Shown here: piece by piece, positions 52,810 to 61,353 of the stretch | How the letters are laid out: each line of letters opens with the position of its first letter | Numbering within the stretch: the stretch's first letter is position 1 | Origin: Mesorhizobium sp. SOD10 | GTDB lineage: Bacteria > Pseudomonadota > Alphaproteobacteria > Rhizobiales > Rhizobiaceae | Length of the DNA: 64,000 nucleotides | Assembly (NCBI GenBank): GCA_000824805.1 | Contig: CCNA01000056.1 | Coordinates: 1-64,000 of the forward strand | Direction: 5' to 3' | The notes under the pieces: model-generated | Database searches by the model: none | The model's input: the letters and a program-made list of their open reading frames with translations, nothing else | What the model was told of the DNA's origin: nothing | Translations under genes and position numbers: made by a program

Positions 52810-53420
52810 AGAAGCTTTCGGAGACGCCGCTGATCCATCCGACGGCGCAGGTCGAAAACTCGACGCTCGGCCGCTGGACCGAGATCGCCGAGCGCAGCCG
52901 CGTCGCCGAATGCGAGCTGGGCGACTATTCCTACATGATGCAGGACTGCGTCGTCTGGTGCGCAACCATCGGCAAGTTCTCCAACATCGCGGCAAGCGTG
53001 CGCCTCAACGCCACCAACCACCCGACCTGGCGGCCGACACTGCACCACTTCACCTATCGCGCCTCCGACTATTGGGACGACGCCGAGCATGAAAGCGCAT
53101 TCTTCGCTGAGCGCCGCGCCAAGCGCGTCATCATCGGTCACGACACCTGGCTCGGCCACGGTTCGACCGTGCTGCCCGGCGTGACCGTCGGCGACGGCGC
53201 GGCCGTCGGCGCGGGCGCGGTGGTGACGAAGGACGTCGCGCCCTACACCATCGTCGGCGGCGTGCCGGCGAAACCGATCCGCGAGCGCTTCGACCGCCGC
53301 ACCGCCGAGCGCTACCAGGCGCTTGCGTCGTGGGATTGGGACCATGCGAGCCTGCGCGCCGCGCTCGATGATTTCCGCGAATTGGAGGCCGAGGCGTTTT
53401 TGGAAAAATATGGTGGCTGA
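52806..53420 (+). CDS. Hexapeptide-repeat acetyltransferase of the phosphonate operon
   Basis: 204 residues with a left-handed beta-helix: [30 protein letters not shown] and, later, [36 protein letters not shown] with [13 protein letters not shown]. It belongs to the transferase family found in phn operons; probably N-acetylates aminoalkylphosphonates or detoxifies a by-product, as PhnO does with a different fold. Substrate not proven. Confidence 0.85.
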   Translation: MKKLSETPLIHPTAQVENSTLGRWTEIAERSRVAECELGDYSYMMQDCVVWCATIGKFSNIAASVRLNATNHPTWRPTLHHFTYRASDYWDDAEHESAFFAERRAKRVIIGHDTWLGHGSTVLPGVTVGDGAAVGAGAVVTKDVAPYTIVGGVPAKPIRERFDRRTAERYQALASWDWDHASLRAALDDFRELEAEAFLEKYGG

Positions 53421-53534
53421 TTTTGGTGAATAATGAATGGCGGGTAACAAGATCTCGCTAGGGAAGCCTTCTTCACCATTCACACCGCTGACACATGACT
53501 CGGACAGGAGGCGTTTTCCTGCAAGGAGATCGCC

Positions 53535-54245
53535 ATGCTCGACACAATCAAACCTTCGCTCGCCGGATTTTTCGAAGGCACCAATCCAGCGCCACCCATG
53601 CATCTCGGCACCCGTTACGACGCGTCGGGCAACTTCCTGCTCGAACCGGGCAACACGGTCGTCTGCCATCTGGTCGAGGGCTCGGCTTCCCAAGCGGCGA
53701 TCATCAGCGTGCGCGAGCGCATGCTCGCCATGCCGGATGCCGATCGGCTCGCCTTCACGCCGATCTCCAGCCTGCATATGACGCTCTTCCAGGGCATCAT
53801 CGAATATCGCCGCCGCCTTCCCTACTGGCCCGCCGACGTGCAGCTCGATGCCGGTATCGACGCCATGACCCGCCTCTATCTCGATCGCCTGCAAGGCTTC
53901 GAGGGACACGGCCCCTTCAAGGTCAAGATTGTCGAAGTTGTGCCGACCGGCCTCACCGTCGCTGGCGCCACCGAGGAAGACCGCCGGATCCTGAAAACGT
54001 GGCGCGATGCCCTTTCAGTGCCGTTCGGCTATCGCCACCCGGAGCACGACAGCTATGTCTTCCACATCACCTTCGCCTACCAGCTCCGTCGTCTCGCCGA
54101 CGAGCGTGCCTCCGCCTGGCAGGATCTGTTCGACGAGAGCCTGTCCTTCCTCGAGCGGAAAGCCCCGGTGGTCGAGCTCAGGCCGCCGGCCTTCTGCAGC
54201 TTCAAGGACATGAAGCATTTCGAGGAATTGCTGGTGCTTGGTTGA
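53535..54245 (+). CDS. DUF1045 phosphonate-operon protein, 2H phosphoesterase-like
   Basis: 236 residues. Two H-x-T motifs, SSLHMTLFQG and VFHITFAYQL, place it in the 2H phosphoesterase superfamily, which opens cyclic phosphates and 2',5'-type diesters. The product of PhnJ action and triphosphate removal is a ribosyl 1,2-cyclic phosphate, normally opened by PhnP; no phnP is present here, so this may serve instead (inference). Preceded by AAGGAG at good spacing; 114 bases after the acetyltransferase. Confidence 0.85.
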   Translation: MLDTIKPSLAGFFEGTNPAPPMHLGTRYDASGNFLLEPGNTVVCHLVEGSASQAAIISVRERMLAMPDADRLAFTPISSLHMTLFQGIIEYRRRLPYWPADVQLDAGIDAMTRLYLDRLQGFEGHGPFKVKIVEVVPTGLTVAGATEEDRRILKTWRDALSVPFGYRHPEHDSYVFHITFAYQLRRLADERASAWQDLFDESLSFLERKAPVVELRPPAFCSFKDMKHFEELLVLG

Positions 54246-54274
54246 ATCTCCAAGCCTGTGACTCGTAACAAAAC

Positions 54275-54290
54275 TGACATCAATCCGACA
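54275..54290. promoter_or_regulatory. Weak Pho-box-like direct repeat upstream of phnC
   Basis: TGACAT and CGACA begin 11 bases apart, the spacing of PhoB half-sites (in reverse orientation to phnC). It fits phosphate control of phnCDE known in Sinorhizobium but is only a partial match. Confidence 0.3.
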
Positions 54291-54360
54291 CCCCAGCTTC
54301 ATCGGCCTGCGCTAGCGAAGTTAACAGACCTGCAAAACCGCGACGGACTGGAGCTTTGGT

Positions 54361-55218
54361 ATGTCGGCATCATCGGCCACGCTGGAAATCCGCGGCGTAA
54401 CCCGACGATTTGGCAAGAACACCGCTGTCAGCGACATCAACGTCTCGATCCCGCGCGGTCAGATGGTCGGCGTCATTGGCCGCTCCGGCGCCGGCAAGTC
54501 GACATTGCTGCGCATGATCAATCGCCTCATCGATCCGAGCCAAGGGTCGATTTTTTTTGACGGCGCCGAGGTCTCCAGCCTGCAGGGCTCGCCGCTGCGC
54601 CGCTGGCAGCGCGACTGCGCCATGATCTTCCAGCAGTTCAACCTCGTGCCGCGTCTCGACGTTTTGACCAACGTCCTGCTCGGCCGCCTCAACCATCGCT
54701 CCACGATGTCCAATCTGCTCGGCATGTTCACGCGCACCGAATGCGCCGAGGCGGTGGCCGCGCTCGAGCGCCTCGACATCGCCCGCACCGCACTGCAGCC
54801 GGCCGGCACGCTCTCCGGCGGCCAGCAGCAGCGCGTCGCGATCGCCCGCGCCATGATGCAGCAGCCGAAGGTGCTTCTGGCCGACGAGCCGATCGCCTCG
54901 CTCGATCCGCTCAACGCCAAGGTGGTGATGGATTCGCTGCGCGACATCAATCTGCGCGAAGGCATCACCGTCGTCACCAATCTGCACACGCTGGACACCG
55001 CGCGCGCCTATTGCAACCGCATCATCGGCATGGCTGCCGGCAAGGTCGTCTTCGACGGCGCCCCGGAAGACCTCGATCGCGACGCCGTGCGCACCGTTTA
55101 TGGCGCCGATGCCAGCGGCGCCGAGATCTCCGAGGCCATCACGTCGACCAGCGTGACCATCAAGCCGAAGATCATCGCATCCGCCGGACCGCTCGAACCA
55201 GCCTTCCCTGGCTATTGA
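54361..55218 (+). CDS. phnC: PhnC, phosphonate ABC transporter ATP-binding protein
   Basis: 285 residues: [14 protein letters not shown] (Walker A), [16 protein letters not shown] (signature), [16 protein letters not shown] (Walker B), and [15 protein letters not shown] (switch His) with the [19 protein letters not shown]-loop region typical of PhnC. Energises phosphonate import through PhnE1/PhnE2. A spacer of 115 bases before it suggests a second promoter. Confidence 0.95.
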   Translation: MSASSATLEIRGVTRRFGKNTAVSDINVSIPRGQMVGVIGRSGAGKSTLLRMINRLIDPSQGSIFFDGAEVSSLQGSPLRRWQRDCAMIFQQFNLVPRLDVLTNVLLGRLNHRSTMSNLLGMFTRTECAEAVAALERLDIARTALQPAGTLSGGQQQRVAIARAMMQQPKVLLADEPIASLDPLNAKVVMDSLRDINLREGITVVTNLHTLDTARAYCNRIIGMAAGKVVFDGAPEDLDRDAVRTVYGADASGAEISEAITSTSVTIKPKIIASAGPLEPAFPGY

Positions 55219-55358
55219 CTCCGCCGCCCGACCCCAGCGGTCCGGGCAATCGTGGATTTCAGCCGAGCAACCCGGATCGCCCGCCAGCGTCAACGGCAAG
55301 ACTTGAAAAAATCAGAACGCCGCCGGCGCGCAGCCGGAACAACAGGAGAGAGATCAAA

Positions 55359-56267
55359 ATGTTCAGGAAAATGGTTTTTGGGGCGGTTTCGCTGCTCGCC
55401 ATGGCTGCAAGCGCCGCGCACGCCGCCGACATCAAGGAATTCCGCGTCGGCATCCTCGGCGGCGAGAACGAGACCGACCGCCTGCGCAACTACCAGTGCC
55501 TCGCCGATCACCTGAAGGCCGAATTCGGCTTCGAGAAGGTGTCGCTGTTCCCGGCCGCCGACTATGACGGCGTGATCCAGGGCCTGCTCGGAGGCACGCT
55601 CGACTTCGCCGAGCTCGGCGCGTCCGGCTACGCCAGCGTCTATCTCAAGGATCCGAAGGCCGTCACGCCTATCCTCACCACCAAGCAGACCGACGGCTCC
55701 ACCGGCTATTATTCCATCGGCCTGGCGCTGAAGTCTTCCGGCATCACCGACATCAAGTCGGCCAAGGGCAAGAAGCTTGGCTACGCCGATCCGGATTCGA
55801 CCTCGGGCTATCTGATCCCGCTGACCCAGATTCCGAAGGACACCGGCGCTTCCAACGAGACCTACTTCGCCTCGACCCAGTTCAACGGCGGCCACGAGAA
55901 CAACATCCTGGCCGTCCGCGACGGCAAGGTCGACGTGGCGGTGGACGATTCTTCCGGCATCGGCGACTTCAAGAACGGCTACACCTCCGGCACCTTCCAC
56001 AAGGAAGTCGCCAAGGGCGCCGTCGACCCGAACGACTTCGTCGAAGTGTGGCGCTCGGGCCTGATCCCGAATGGCCCGCTGGTCGTGCGCACCGCGCTCG
56101 GCGACGACATGACCGCCAAGCTCGCCGCTTTCTTCACCGCCCTGCCGGCCAAGGACAAGGCCTGCTTCGAAGGCGTCGAGGGTGGCGACTTCACCGGCTA
56201 CGTCCCGGTGAAGCCGGACTTCTACAACGTCATCATTGAAGCCCGCAAAGCCGCTATCGGCGGTTGA
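55359..56267 (+). CDS. phnD: PhnD, periplasmic phosphonate-binding protein
   Basis: 302 residues. The signal peptide FRKMVFGAVSLLAMAASAAHA precedes FRVGILGGENETDRL; the phosphonate loop and hinge follow with FAELGASGYASVYLK, DPDSTSGYLIPL and VAVDDSSGI. ATG at 55359 is preceded by AGGAGAGAG; a longer upstream frame is not coding. Delivers phosphonate to PhnE1/E2. A terminator follows the stop. Confidence 0.94.
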   Translation: MFRKMVFGAVSLLAMAASAAHAADIKEFRVGILGGENETDRLRNYQCLADHLKAEFGFEKVSLFPAADYDGVIQGLLGGTLDFAELGASGYASVYLKDPKAVTPILTTKQTDGSTGYYSIGLALKSSGITDIKSAKGKKLGYADPDSTSGYLIPLTQIPKDTGASNETYFASTQFNGGHENNILAVRDGKVDVAVDDSSGIGDFKNGYTSGTFHKEVAKGAVDPNDFVEVWRSGLIPNGPLVVRTALGDDMTAKLAAFFTALPAKDKACFEGVEGGDFTGYVPVKPDFYNVIIEARKAAIGG

Positions 56268-56280
56268 GGCATCAGGAAAA

Positions 56281-56309
56281 GGGCGGCGCTGCAAAACGCC
56301 GCCCTTTTT
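56281..56309 (+). terminator. Rho-independent terminator between phnD and phnE1
   Basis: Stem GGGCGGCG / CGCCGCCC with an eight-base loop and a TTTTT run, 13 bases after phnD. It probably limits permease expression relative to the binding protein. Confidence 0.82.
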
Positions 56310-56321
56310 GCATTCACAATC

Positions 56322-57278
56322 ATGACCCTTTCGACAACGATCCATTCCGACGCGACCCGCCAGCAGGCCGATGCCTGGCGGCGCCAGACCTCGCTGCGCC
56401 GCTTCTACACCGCGCTTGGCGTCGCCCTGCTGCTTGTCGCCATGGGCGCGACCATGTGGTTCGCCGACGAGGCCAATGCCGGCCACTTCTTCGACCGGCT
56501 GCCGCACATCCTCGATTTCCTGAGCTGGCTGATTCCGAAGGACTGGAACGACGTCTGGCGGGCGCTGTTTGACATCGCTTCGCCCAACGACAAGGGCACG
56601 CAGGAGTTCAATTTCCCGCTCGGCCGCGTCTATATCTGGGGCGGCTTCTACATCCCCGAATATTTCGAGTTGATGCTGACCACGGTGAACGTGGCGCTGG
56701 TCTCGACCTTCATCGGCTTCGTCTTCGCCGTTCCCTTCTCCTTCATCGCCGCGCGCAACCTGACGCCGAGCCCGATCCTGCGTCTCATCGTCAAGCGCTT
56801 CATGGAACTGCTGCGCGCCTTTCCAGAGATCGTGATTGCAGGCCTGTTCGCGGCCATCGTCTCGATCGGCCCCGTGGCAGCCATCATCGCCATCGGCCTG
56901 CATTCGATCGGCGCGCTGGGCAAGCTGTTCTACGAGATCAACGAGAATATCGACATGCGCCCCGAGGAGGGCCTGCGCGCCGTCGGCGCCAACTGGTTCG
57001 AGCGCGTGCGCTTCGCCGACCTGCCGCAGGTGTTGCCCAATTTCATGTCCTACACGCTGCTCCGGATCGAGATCAACGTGCGCATCTCGACCATCATGGG
57101 CGCAGTCGGCGGCGGCGGCATCGGCGAGGAACTGAAGCTCGCCATTTCGCGCGGCTTCGGCGCCAAGACGCTGGCGTTGGTGCTCCTGCTCTTCATCACC
57201 ATCTTCCTCGTCGACCAGTTCTCCGCCTGGCTGCGCCGCAAGCTCGTAGGCGAGCAGGCTTTCCTGATGAGCGCGTGA
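56322..57278 (+). CDS. phnE1: PhnE1, phosphonate ABC transporter permease
   Basis: 318 residues with about six membrane helices. The EAA-type loop MRPEEGLRAVGANWFERVRFADLPQVLPNF and AVGGGGIGEELKLAI are typical of PhnE. A short soluble N-terminus precedes the first helix. Its stop lies one base before the phnE2 start. Forms the channel with PhnE2. Confidence 0.93.
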   Translation: MTLSTTIHSDATRQQADAWRRQTSLRRFYTALGVALLLVAMGATMWFADEANAGHFFDRLPHILDFLSWLIPKDWNDVWRALFDIASPNDKGTQEFNFPLGRVYIWGGFYIPEYFELMLTTVNVALVSTFIGFVFAVPFSFIAARNLTPSPILRLIVKRFMELLRAFPEIVIAGLFAAIVSIGPVAAIIAIGLHSIGALGKLFYEINENIDMRPEEGLRAVGANWFERVRFADLPQVLPNFMSYTLLRIEINVRISTIMGAVGGGGIGEELKLAISRGFGAKTLALVLLLFITIFLVDQFSAWLRRKLVGEQAFLMSA

Positions 57279-57279
57279 T

Positions 57280-58647
57280 ATGGCTGCCATGACCGCCGAC
57301 GAACTAAGCGCGATCGAGCACCGCCACCCGCAGATATTCCGGCGGCCGGCCTACAAGCGCTTTTGGCCGCTGCTGCTGATCGCGGGCACAGCGCTCTATC
57401 TTGCCTATGCCTTGTGGTTCTTCAGCCTGCCGCAGGTGCTGCGAGAGTCGCATTGGGAGCGCCTGCCGCTCTTCCTATCGCAATGGATCAGCTACGACCT
57501 CCAGCCGGAATTCCGGCTCGACCAGCCCGAGATCACGCCGAAATATCCGCGCTTCTCGGCGCTTGGCGAAAACCCCGATCCCGATTGGGTGATCAAGAAC
57601 CCCGACGGCACTTACACCGTCCAGATCGACGGTAGCGCCAAATCCGTCACCTTCGACAAGACCAGGGCGACGATCACGGCAAATGGCGAAACCGTGCCCA
57701 TATCGCTGACCGGCGGCAAGCCGGTGGTCACGGGCCCAGTGCCCGACTGGGTGACCGTCCATGACGACGAGATCGTCGCCAAGATGGGCTTTGTCGGCGA
57801 GGTGCGGGTCACGGTCGACCGCGTCAAAGTGCGCAAGCGCTTCCTCGGCTGGGCGAATTTCGTCTTCGACACGCGCTCGCCCTTTTTCGGCAAACCGGCC
57901 GGCGAGGTCATCTCGCTGATCGTCTCCGGGCCTGAGCTCCGGCCCGGCACGTCCAACCTCGCTCTGGCGGCCGACAACATCTGGAACAATGCGCAGTGGC
58001 AGCATGGCGACGTCTGGACGAAGCTGCTGCAGACCATCGTCATGGCGTTCCTCGGCACGCTGCTCGGCGGCATCGTCGCCTTCCCGCTTGCCTTCTTCGC
58101 CGCCCGCAACATCACGCCGAGCGGCGTGCTGAGCCAGGTGCTGAAACGCTTCTTCGACTTCATGCGCTCGGTCGACATGCTGATCTGGGCGCTGTTCTTC
58201 ACCCGCGCCTTCGGCCCCGGACCGCTGGCCGGCAGCGCCGCGATCTTCTTCACCGAAATCGGCACATTGGGCAAAACCTATTCCGAGGCGCTGGAGAACA
58301 TCGACGATAAGCCACGCGAAGGCGTGCTGTCGACCGGCGCCAACGGCATTTTGGTGCAGCGCTACGGCGTGCTGCCGGAAGTGGTGCCGGTCTTCATCAG
58401 CCAGACGCTCTACCAGTGGGAATCGAACACCCGCGGCGCGACCATCATCGGTGCCGTCGGCGCCGGCGGCATCGGCCTGAAATTGTGGGAAGCGATGCGC
58501 ACCAATTCGAACTGGGCCAACGTCTTCTACATGGTGCTTTTGACGCTGCTCGTTGTCTTCATCTTCGACAACATCTCGAACTTCCTGCGCCGAAGGCTGA
58601 GCCGCACGCTGCACGATTACAATCGGCTGCAGGCTGAGCGGGGGTAG
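57280..58647 (+). CDS. phnE2: PhnE2, phosphonate permease with large periplasmic insert
   Basis: 455 residues. One helix at ~30-50 (LLLIAGTALYLAYALWF), then ~200 residues of periplasmic domain before the remaining helices, with the EAA loop KPREGVLSTGANGILVQRYGVLPEVVPVF and GAVGAGGIGLKLWEAM. The insert is common in rhizobial PhnE2 proteins. It pairs with PhnE1. The last gene of the phn run; no phnM or phnN follows. Confidence 0.92.
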   Translation: MAAMTADELSAIEHRHPQIFRRPAYKRFWPLLLIAGTALYLAYALWFFSLPQVLRESHWERLPLFLSQWISYDLQPEFRLDQPEITPKYPRFSALGENPDPDWVIKNPDGTYTVQIDGSAKSVTFDKTRATITANGETVPISLTGGKPVVTGPVPDWVTVHDDEIVAKMGFVGEVRVTVDRVKVRKRFLGWANFVFDTRSPFFGKPAGEVISLIVSGPELRPGTSNLALAADNIWNNAQWQHGDVWTKLLQTIVMAFLGTLLGGIVAFPLAFFAARNITPSGVLSQVLKRFFDFMRSVDMLIWALFFTRAFGPGPLAGSAAIFFTEIGTLGKTYSEALENIDDKPREGVLSTGANGILVQRYGVLPEVVPVFISQTLYQWESNTRGATIIGAVGAGGIGLKLWEAMRTNSNWANVFYMVLLTLLVVFIFDNISNFLRRRLSRTLHDYNRLQAERG

Positions 58648-58696
58648 CCTTGTGGCGCAAAAGCGTGGGTATCGTATAGTGCCGCGCCAAGGTCGA

Positions 58697-58871
58697 CCCC
58701 CACTCCGTCGAGCTGCGCTCGACACCTCTCCCCCGATCGACGGGGTAGAGGAAAGGCGCCAGACTGTCGGAGCTGCGCCTGTCCTCGAAGGCCTCTCCCG
58801 GCGCCGGGCTCCCTTCCCTCTCCCTCCGGAGGGGGGAGAGGTGGCTCGGCGAAGCCGAGACGGAGTGGGGG
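58697..58871. repeat. Mosaic palindromic repeat, ~175 bp
   Basis: Outer arms CCCCCACTCCGTC and GACGGAGTGGGGG enclose further hairpins (CTCGACACCTCTCCCCC against GGGGGGAGAGG; GAGCTGCGCTC). It occupies the gap between the convergent phnE2 and isomerase genes and is non-coding. Confidence 0.75.
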
Positions 58872-58935
58872 AACCACCTGGCAATCGCTTCAAACGCAAA
58901 TGGAACAGGCGCCACTATCGCCCGATCGGTGCACC

Positions 58936-59787
58936 CTAAGCCGCCTTCTTCCACCCATCCCTGATATGCCGATACCCGTCCCGATAAACCGCCTCCGGGC
59001 TCTCCGCGAAATCGCGCCAAACCTTCGTCGCCGCCGCCAGATCCTTCAGCGAGCGTCCGAACGACTCGATGGTCAGCCAGTCGTCATAACCGCTCTTTCG
59101 GATGGCAGAAAAAGTCTCTTTCCACGGAATATTGCCGCGCCCCGGCACGCCGCGGTCGTTCTCCGAAATATGGATATGAACGATGTTCCTCCGGTTGCGC
59201 GTGTAGGCGCCGATCGGATCTGCCTCCTCGATATTGGCATGGAAAGTGTCGTACATCCCCCTGATGTGCGGCCGGCCGATCGCGTCGATATGCTCTGACA
59301 GGTCGGCCATGGTGTTGACCAGATAGCATTCGAAGCGGTTGAGCGCTTCCAGCCCGATGGTGACGCCCTTCTTGCCGGCATGGTCGCCGATGGCGCGCTG
59401 CGAGGCGACCGAGCGCTTCTTCTCCGCGGAAGTCGGCCCGCTGCCGGAAAAGGCGCCGAGCGTCGAATGCAGCGGCCCGCTGAGTGTGTTGGCGCCAAGG
59501 GCAGCGCTGCAGTCGATCGCCCATTTCATGTAATCGATGCCGGCTTTGCGCGTGGCGCCATCCGGCGAGATCAGGTTCATCGCCGGATCGCCCATGGCCG
59601 AGACCGCGGTGCGCTCCAGGCCGATGCGGTCGAGCATTTCGCCGAGCTTTTTGTAGTCGTCAGGCGCCCCGACAAAGACCGGTATCTCGACGCCATCGAA
59701 GCCGGTCTCCTTGATGTCCTTCAGCAGCGCCTCGTGCTTCTTCGAGACGCTGGTGGTCCACAAGAACATGCACATGCCGATTTTCAT
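58936..59787 (-). CDS. AP-endonuclease-fold sugar isomerase/epimerase
   Basis: 283 residues from MKIGMCMFLWTTSV, with GAGGGAGGGGG upstream; the frame runs 10 codons further but without RBS. A metal-binding TIM barrel is shown by GLEALNRFECY (Glu), GMYDTFHANIEE (Asp/His), VHIHISENDRG (His) and WLTIESFG (Glu), the D-tagatose 3-epimerase-like pattern. It is the last of three leftward genes (isomerase, dehydrogenase, isomerase), separated from its neighbour by a repeat-filled gap. Confidence 0.86.
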   Translation of the reverse strand: MKIGMCMFLWTTSVSKKHEALLKDIKETGFDGVEIPVFVGAPDDYKKLGEMLDRIGLERTAVSAMGDPAMNLISPDGATRKAGIDYMKWAIDCSAALGANTLSGPLHSTLGAFSGSGPTSAEKKRSVASQRAIGDHAGKKGVTIGLEALNRFECYLVNTMADLSEHIDAIGRPHIRGMYDTFHANIEEADPIGAYTRNRRNIVHIHISENDRGVPGRGNIPWKETFSAIRKSGYDDWLTIESFGRSLKDLAAATKVWRDFAESPEAVYRDGYRHIRDGWKKAA

Positions 59788-59837
59788 CAACACCCCCTCC
59801 CTCTGACGGCGGGCCAACTCCTCCGTCGGCTACGCCG

Positions 59838-59990
59838 CACTCCCCCTCATCCGGCCGCTTCGCGGCCCTCTTCTCCCCGGTGGGAGAAGAGGTCGGCGCC
59901 GGCGTTGCTTGTCTCCTCTCCCCTTGGGGAGAGGTCGGATTGCCCCGAATTGCTCTTCGCAATTCGGCTGGCAATCCGGGTGAGGGACTC
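59838..59990. repeat. Mosaic palindromic repeat in a sugar operon
   Basis: Contains CCTCATCCGGCCGCTTCGCGGCC, CTTCTCCCCGGTGGGAGAAG, CTCTCCCCTTGGGGAGAG and CCGAATTGCTCTTCGCAATTCGG as successive hairpins, ending GGGTGAGGG. Each fold is nearly perfect. It separates two co-directional sugar genes and likely affects mRNA processing. Confidence 0.72.
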
Positions 59991-60010
59991 CCTTGGATGA
60001 CGCAGCCGTC

Positions 60011-61198
60011 CTAGAGCTTCGTCCACGCCCCGTTCTTCCTCGACGACTTCACGCAGGCCTCGATAAAGGCCATGCCTTCGACGCCATCCGCGATCGTCGG
60101 GAAGACCACATCCTTGGCCGGCTTGCCGCCCTTCCTGCGCGCCGCGCGGATGGCGCGGGCGGCCTCCTGGTAGATGTTGGCGAAACCTTCGAGATAGCCC
60201 TCCGGATGGCCGGACGGCACGCGGCTGACGCGCGCGGCCACCGGCATCGCGCCGGCGCCTGCCCGCGTCAGAAGCTGCTTCGGTTGGCTGAAGGGCGTGT
60301 ACCAGAGATAGTTCGGATCGGCCTGGACCCACTCCAGCCCGCCCTTGGAGCCGTAGATGCGCAGCTTCAGCCCGTTCTCATGGCCTGGCGCCACCTGGCT
60401 CGCCCAGATCATGCCCTTGGCCGGATGCTTGTCGCCGACCGGCTTGAAGCGCAGCATGACATTGACATTGTCGTCGAGCTGGCGTCCCGGCACGAACGCG
60501 TCGAGATCGGCCGACAAGGAATCCAGCTCCAGTCCCGACACGAAGCGGGCAAGATTATAGGCATGCGTACCGATGTCGCCCAGCGCGCCGCCGGCGCCCG
60601 CCTGCTTGGGGTCGGAGCGCCATGAGGCCTGCTTCTGGCCGGTAGCAGCAAGGTCCTCGGTCAGCCAATCCTGCGGATATTCCGACTGCACGATGCGGAT
60701 GTCGCCAAGCATGCCTTTGGCCACCATCTCGCGTGCCTGCCTGATCATCGGATAGGCCGTGTAATTGTGGGTGAGCACGAACACCTTGCCGGTCTTCTCG
60801 ACAAGCGCCGCGAGCTTCTTGGCTTCCGCCAGCGAGGTTGCCAGCGGCTTGTCACAGATGACATGGATGCCGGCCTCGAGGAAGGCTTTCGCCGCCGGGA
60901 CATGCACATTGTTGGGCGTGACGATCGCCACCGCCTCGATGCCGTCGGGACGCTTGGCTTCAGCCTTGGCCATCTCGGCATAGGAGCTGTAGCTGCGCTC
61001 CGGATCTAGCCCGAGCTCGGCGGCGGAAGCCTTTGCCCGTGCCGGGTCCGACGACAGCGCACCGGCCACCAGCACGAAGTCATTGTCCATACGCGCCGCG
61101 ATGCGGTGCACCGCGCCGATGAAGGCGCCCTGCCCGCCGCCAACCATGCCATAGCGGATCGGGCCGCCTCCCGCTTCCGACTTCGATGCGCCGACCAT
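60011..61198 (-). CDS. Gfo/Idh/MocA-family sugar dehydrogenase
   Basis: 395 residues. Rossmann start YGMVGGGQGAFIGAVHR (GxGxxG-like), CDKPLATSLAEA (the DKP variant of the EKP motif), and a C-terminal domain with GALGDIGTHAYNLARFV, the Asp/His catalytic block. An oxidoreductase for a sugar or inositol derivative. Same direction as the isomerase upstream (61354-62409), separated by a palindromic repeat. It is paralogous in fold, not close in sequence, to the gene at 26588. Confidence 0.87.
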   Translation of the reverse strand: MVGASKSEAGGGPIRYGMVGGGQGAFIGAVHRIAARMDNDFVLVAGALSSDPARAKASAAELGLDPERSYSSYAEMAKAEAKRPDGIEAVAIVTPNNVHVPAAKAFLEAGIHVICDKPLATSLAEAKKLAALVEKTGKVFVLTHNYTAYPMIRQAREMVAKGMLGDIRIVQSEYPQDWLTEDLAATGQKQASWRSDPKQAGAGGALGDIGTHAYNLARFVSGLELDSLSADLDAFVPGRQLDDNVNVMLRFKPVGDKHPAKGMIWASQVAPGHENGLKLRIYGSKGGLEWVQADPNYLWYTPFSQPKQLLTRAGAGAMPVAARVSRVPSGHPEGYLEGFANIYQEAARAIRAARRKGGKPAKDVVFPTIADGVEGMAFIEACVKSSRKNGAWTKL

Positions 61199-61224
61199 TT
61201 TTGTCCCTCCATTGTCTGAGATAC

Positions 61225-61343
61225 CCCTCCCCCTTGAGGCGAGGGTGTCCCGCAGGGCCGGGTGGGCTCGGTAGGTGCCGAGCTCTACGCCCGGCGCCCC
61301 CCCGATCCGGCGCGCGGATCGACCCTCCCCTCAAGGGGGAGGG
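61225..61343. repeat. Palindromic repeat with 15-bp perfect terminal inverted repeats
   Basis: CCCTCCCCCTTGAGG (61225-61239) and CCTCAAGGGGGAGGG (61329-61343) bound a GC-rich middle with CCGGGTGGGCTCGG and CCGAGC hairpins. It lies between the dehydrogenase start and the isomerase stop. Confidence 0.75.
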
Positions 61344-61353
61344 AACGCAAGTG

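Noticed and set aside
55290-57290. 666-codon minus-strand frame opposite phnD-phnE1
   Set aside because: Shadow of strongly recognised phosphonate genes; no RBS or family motif.
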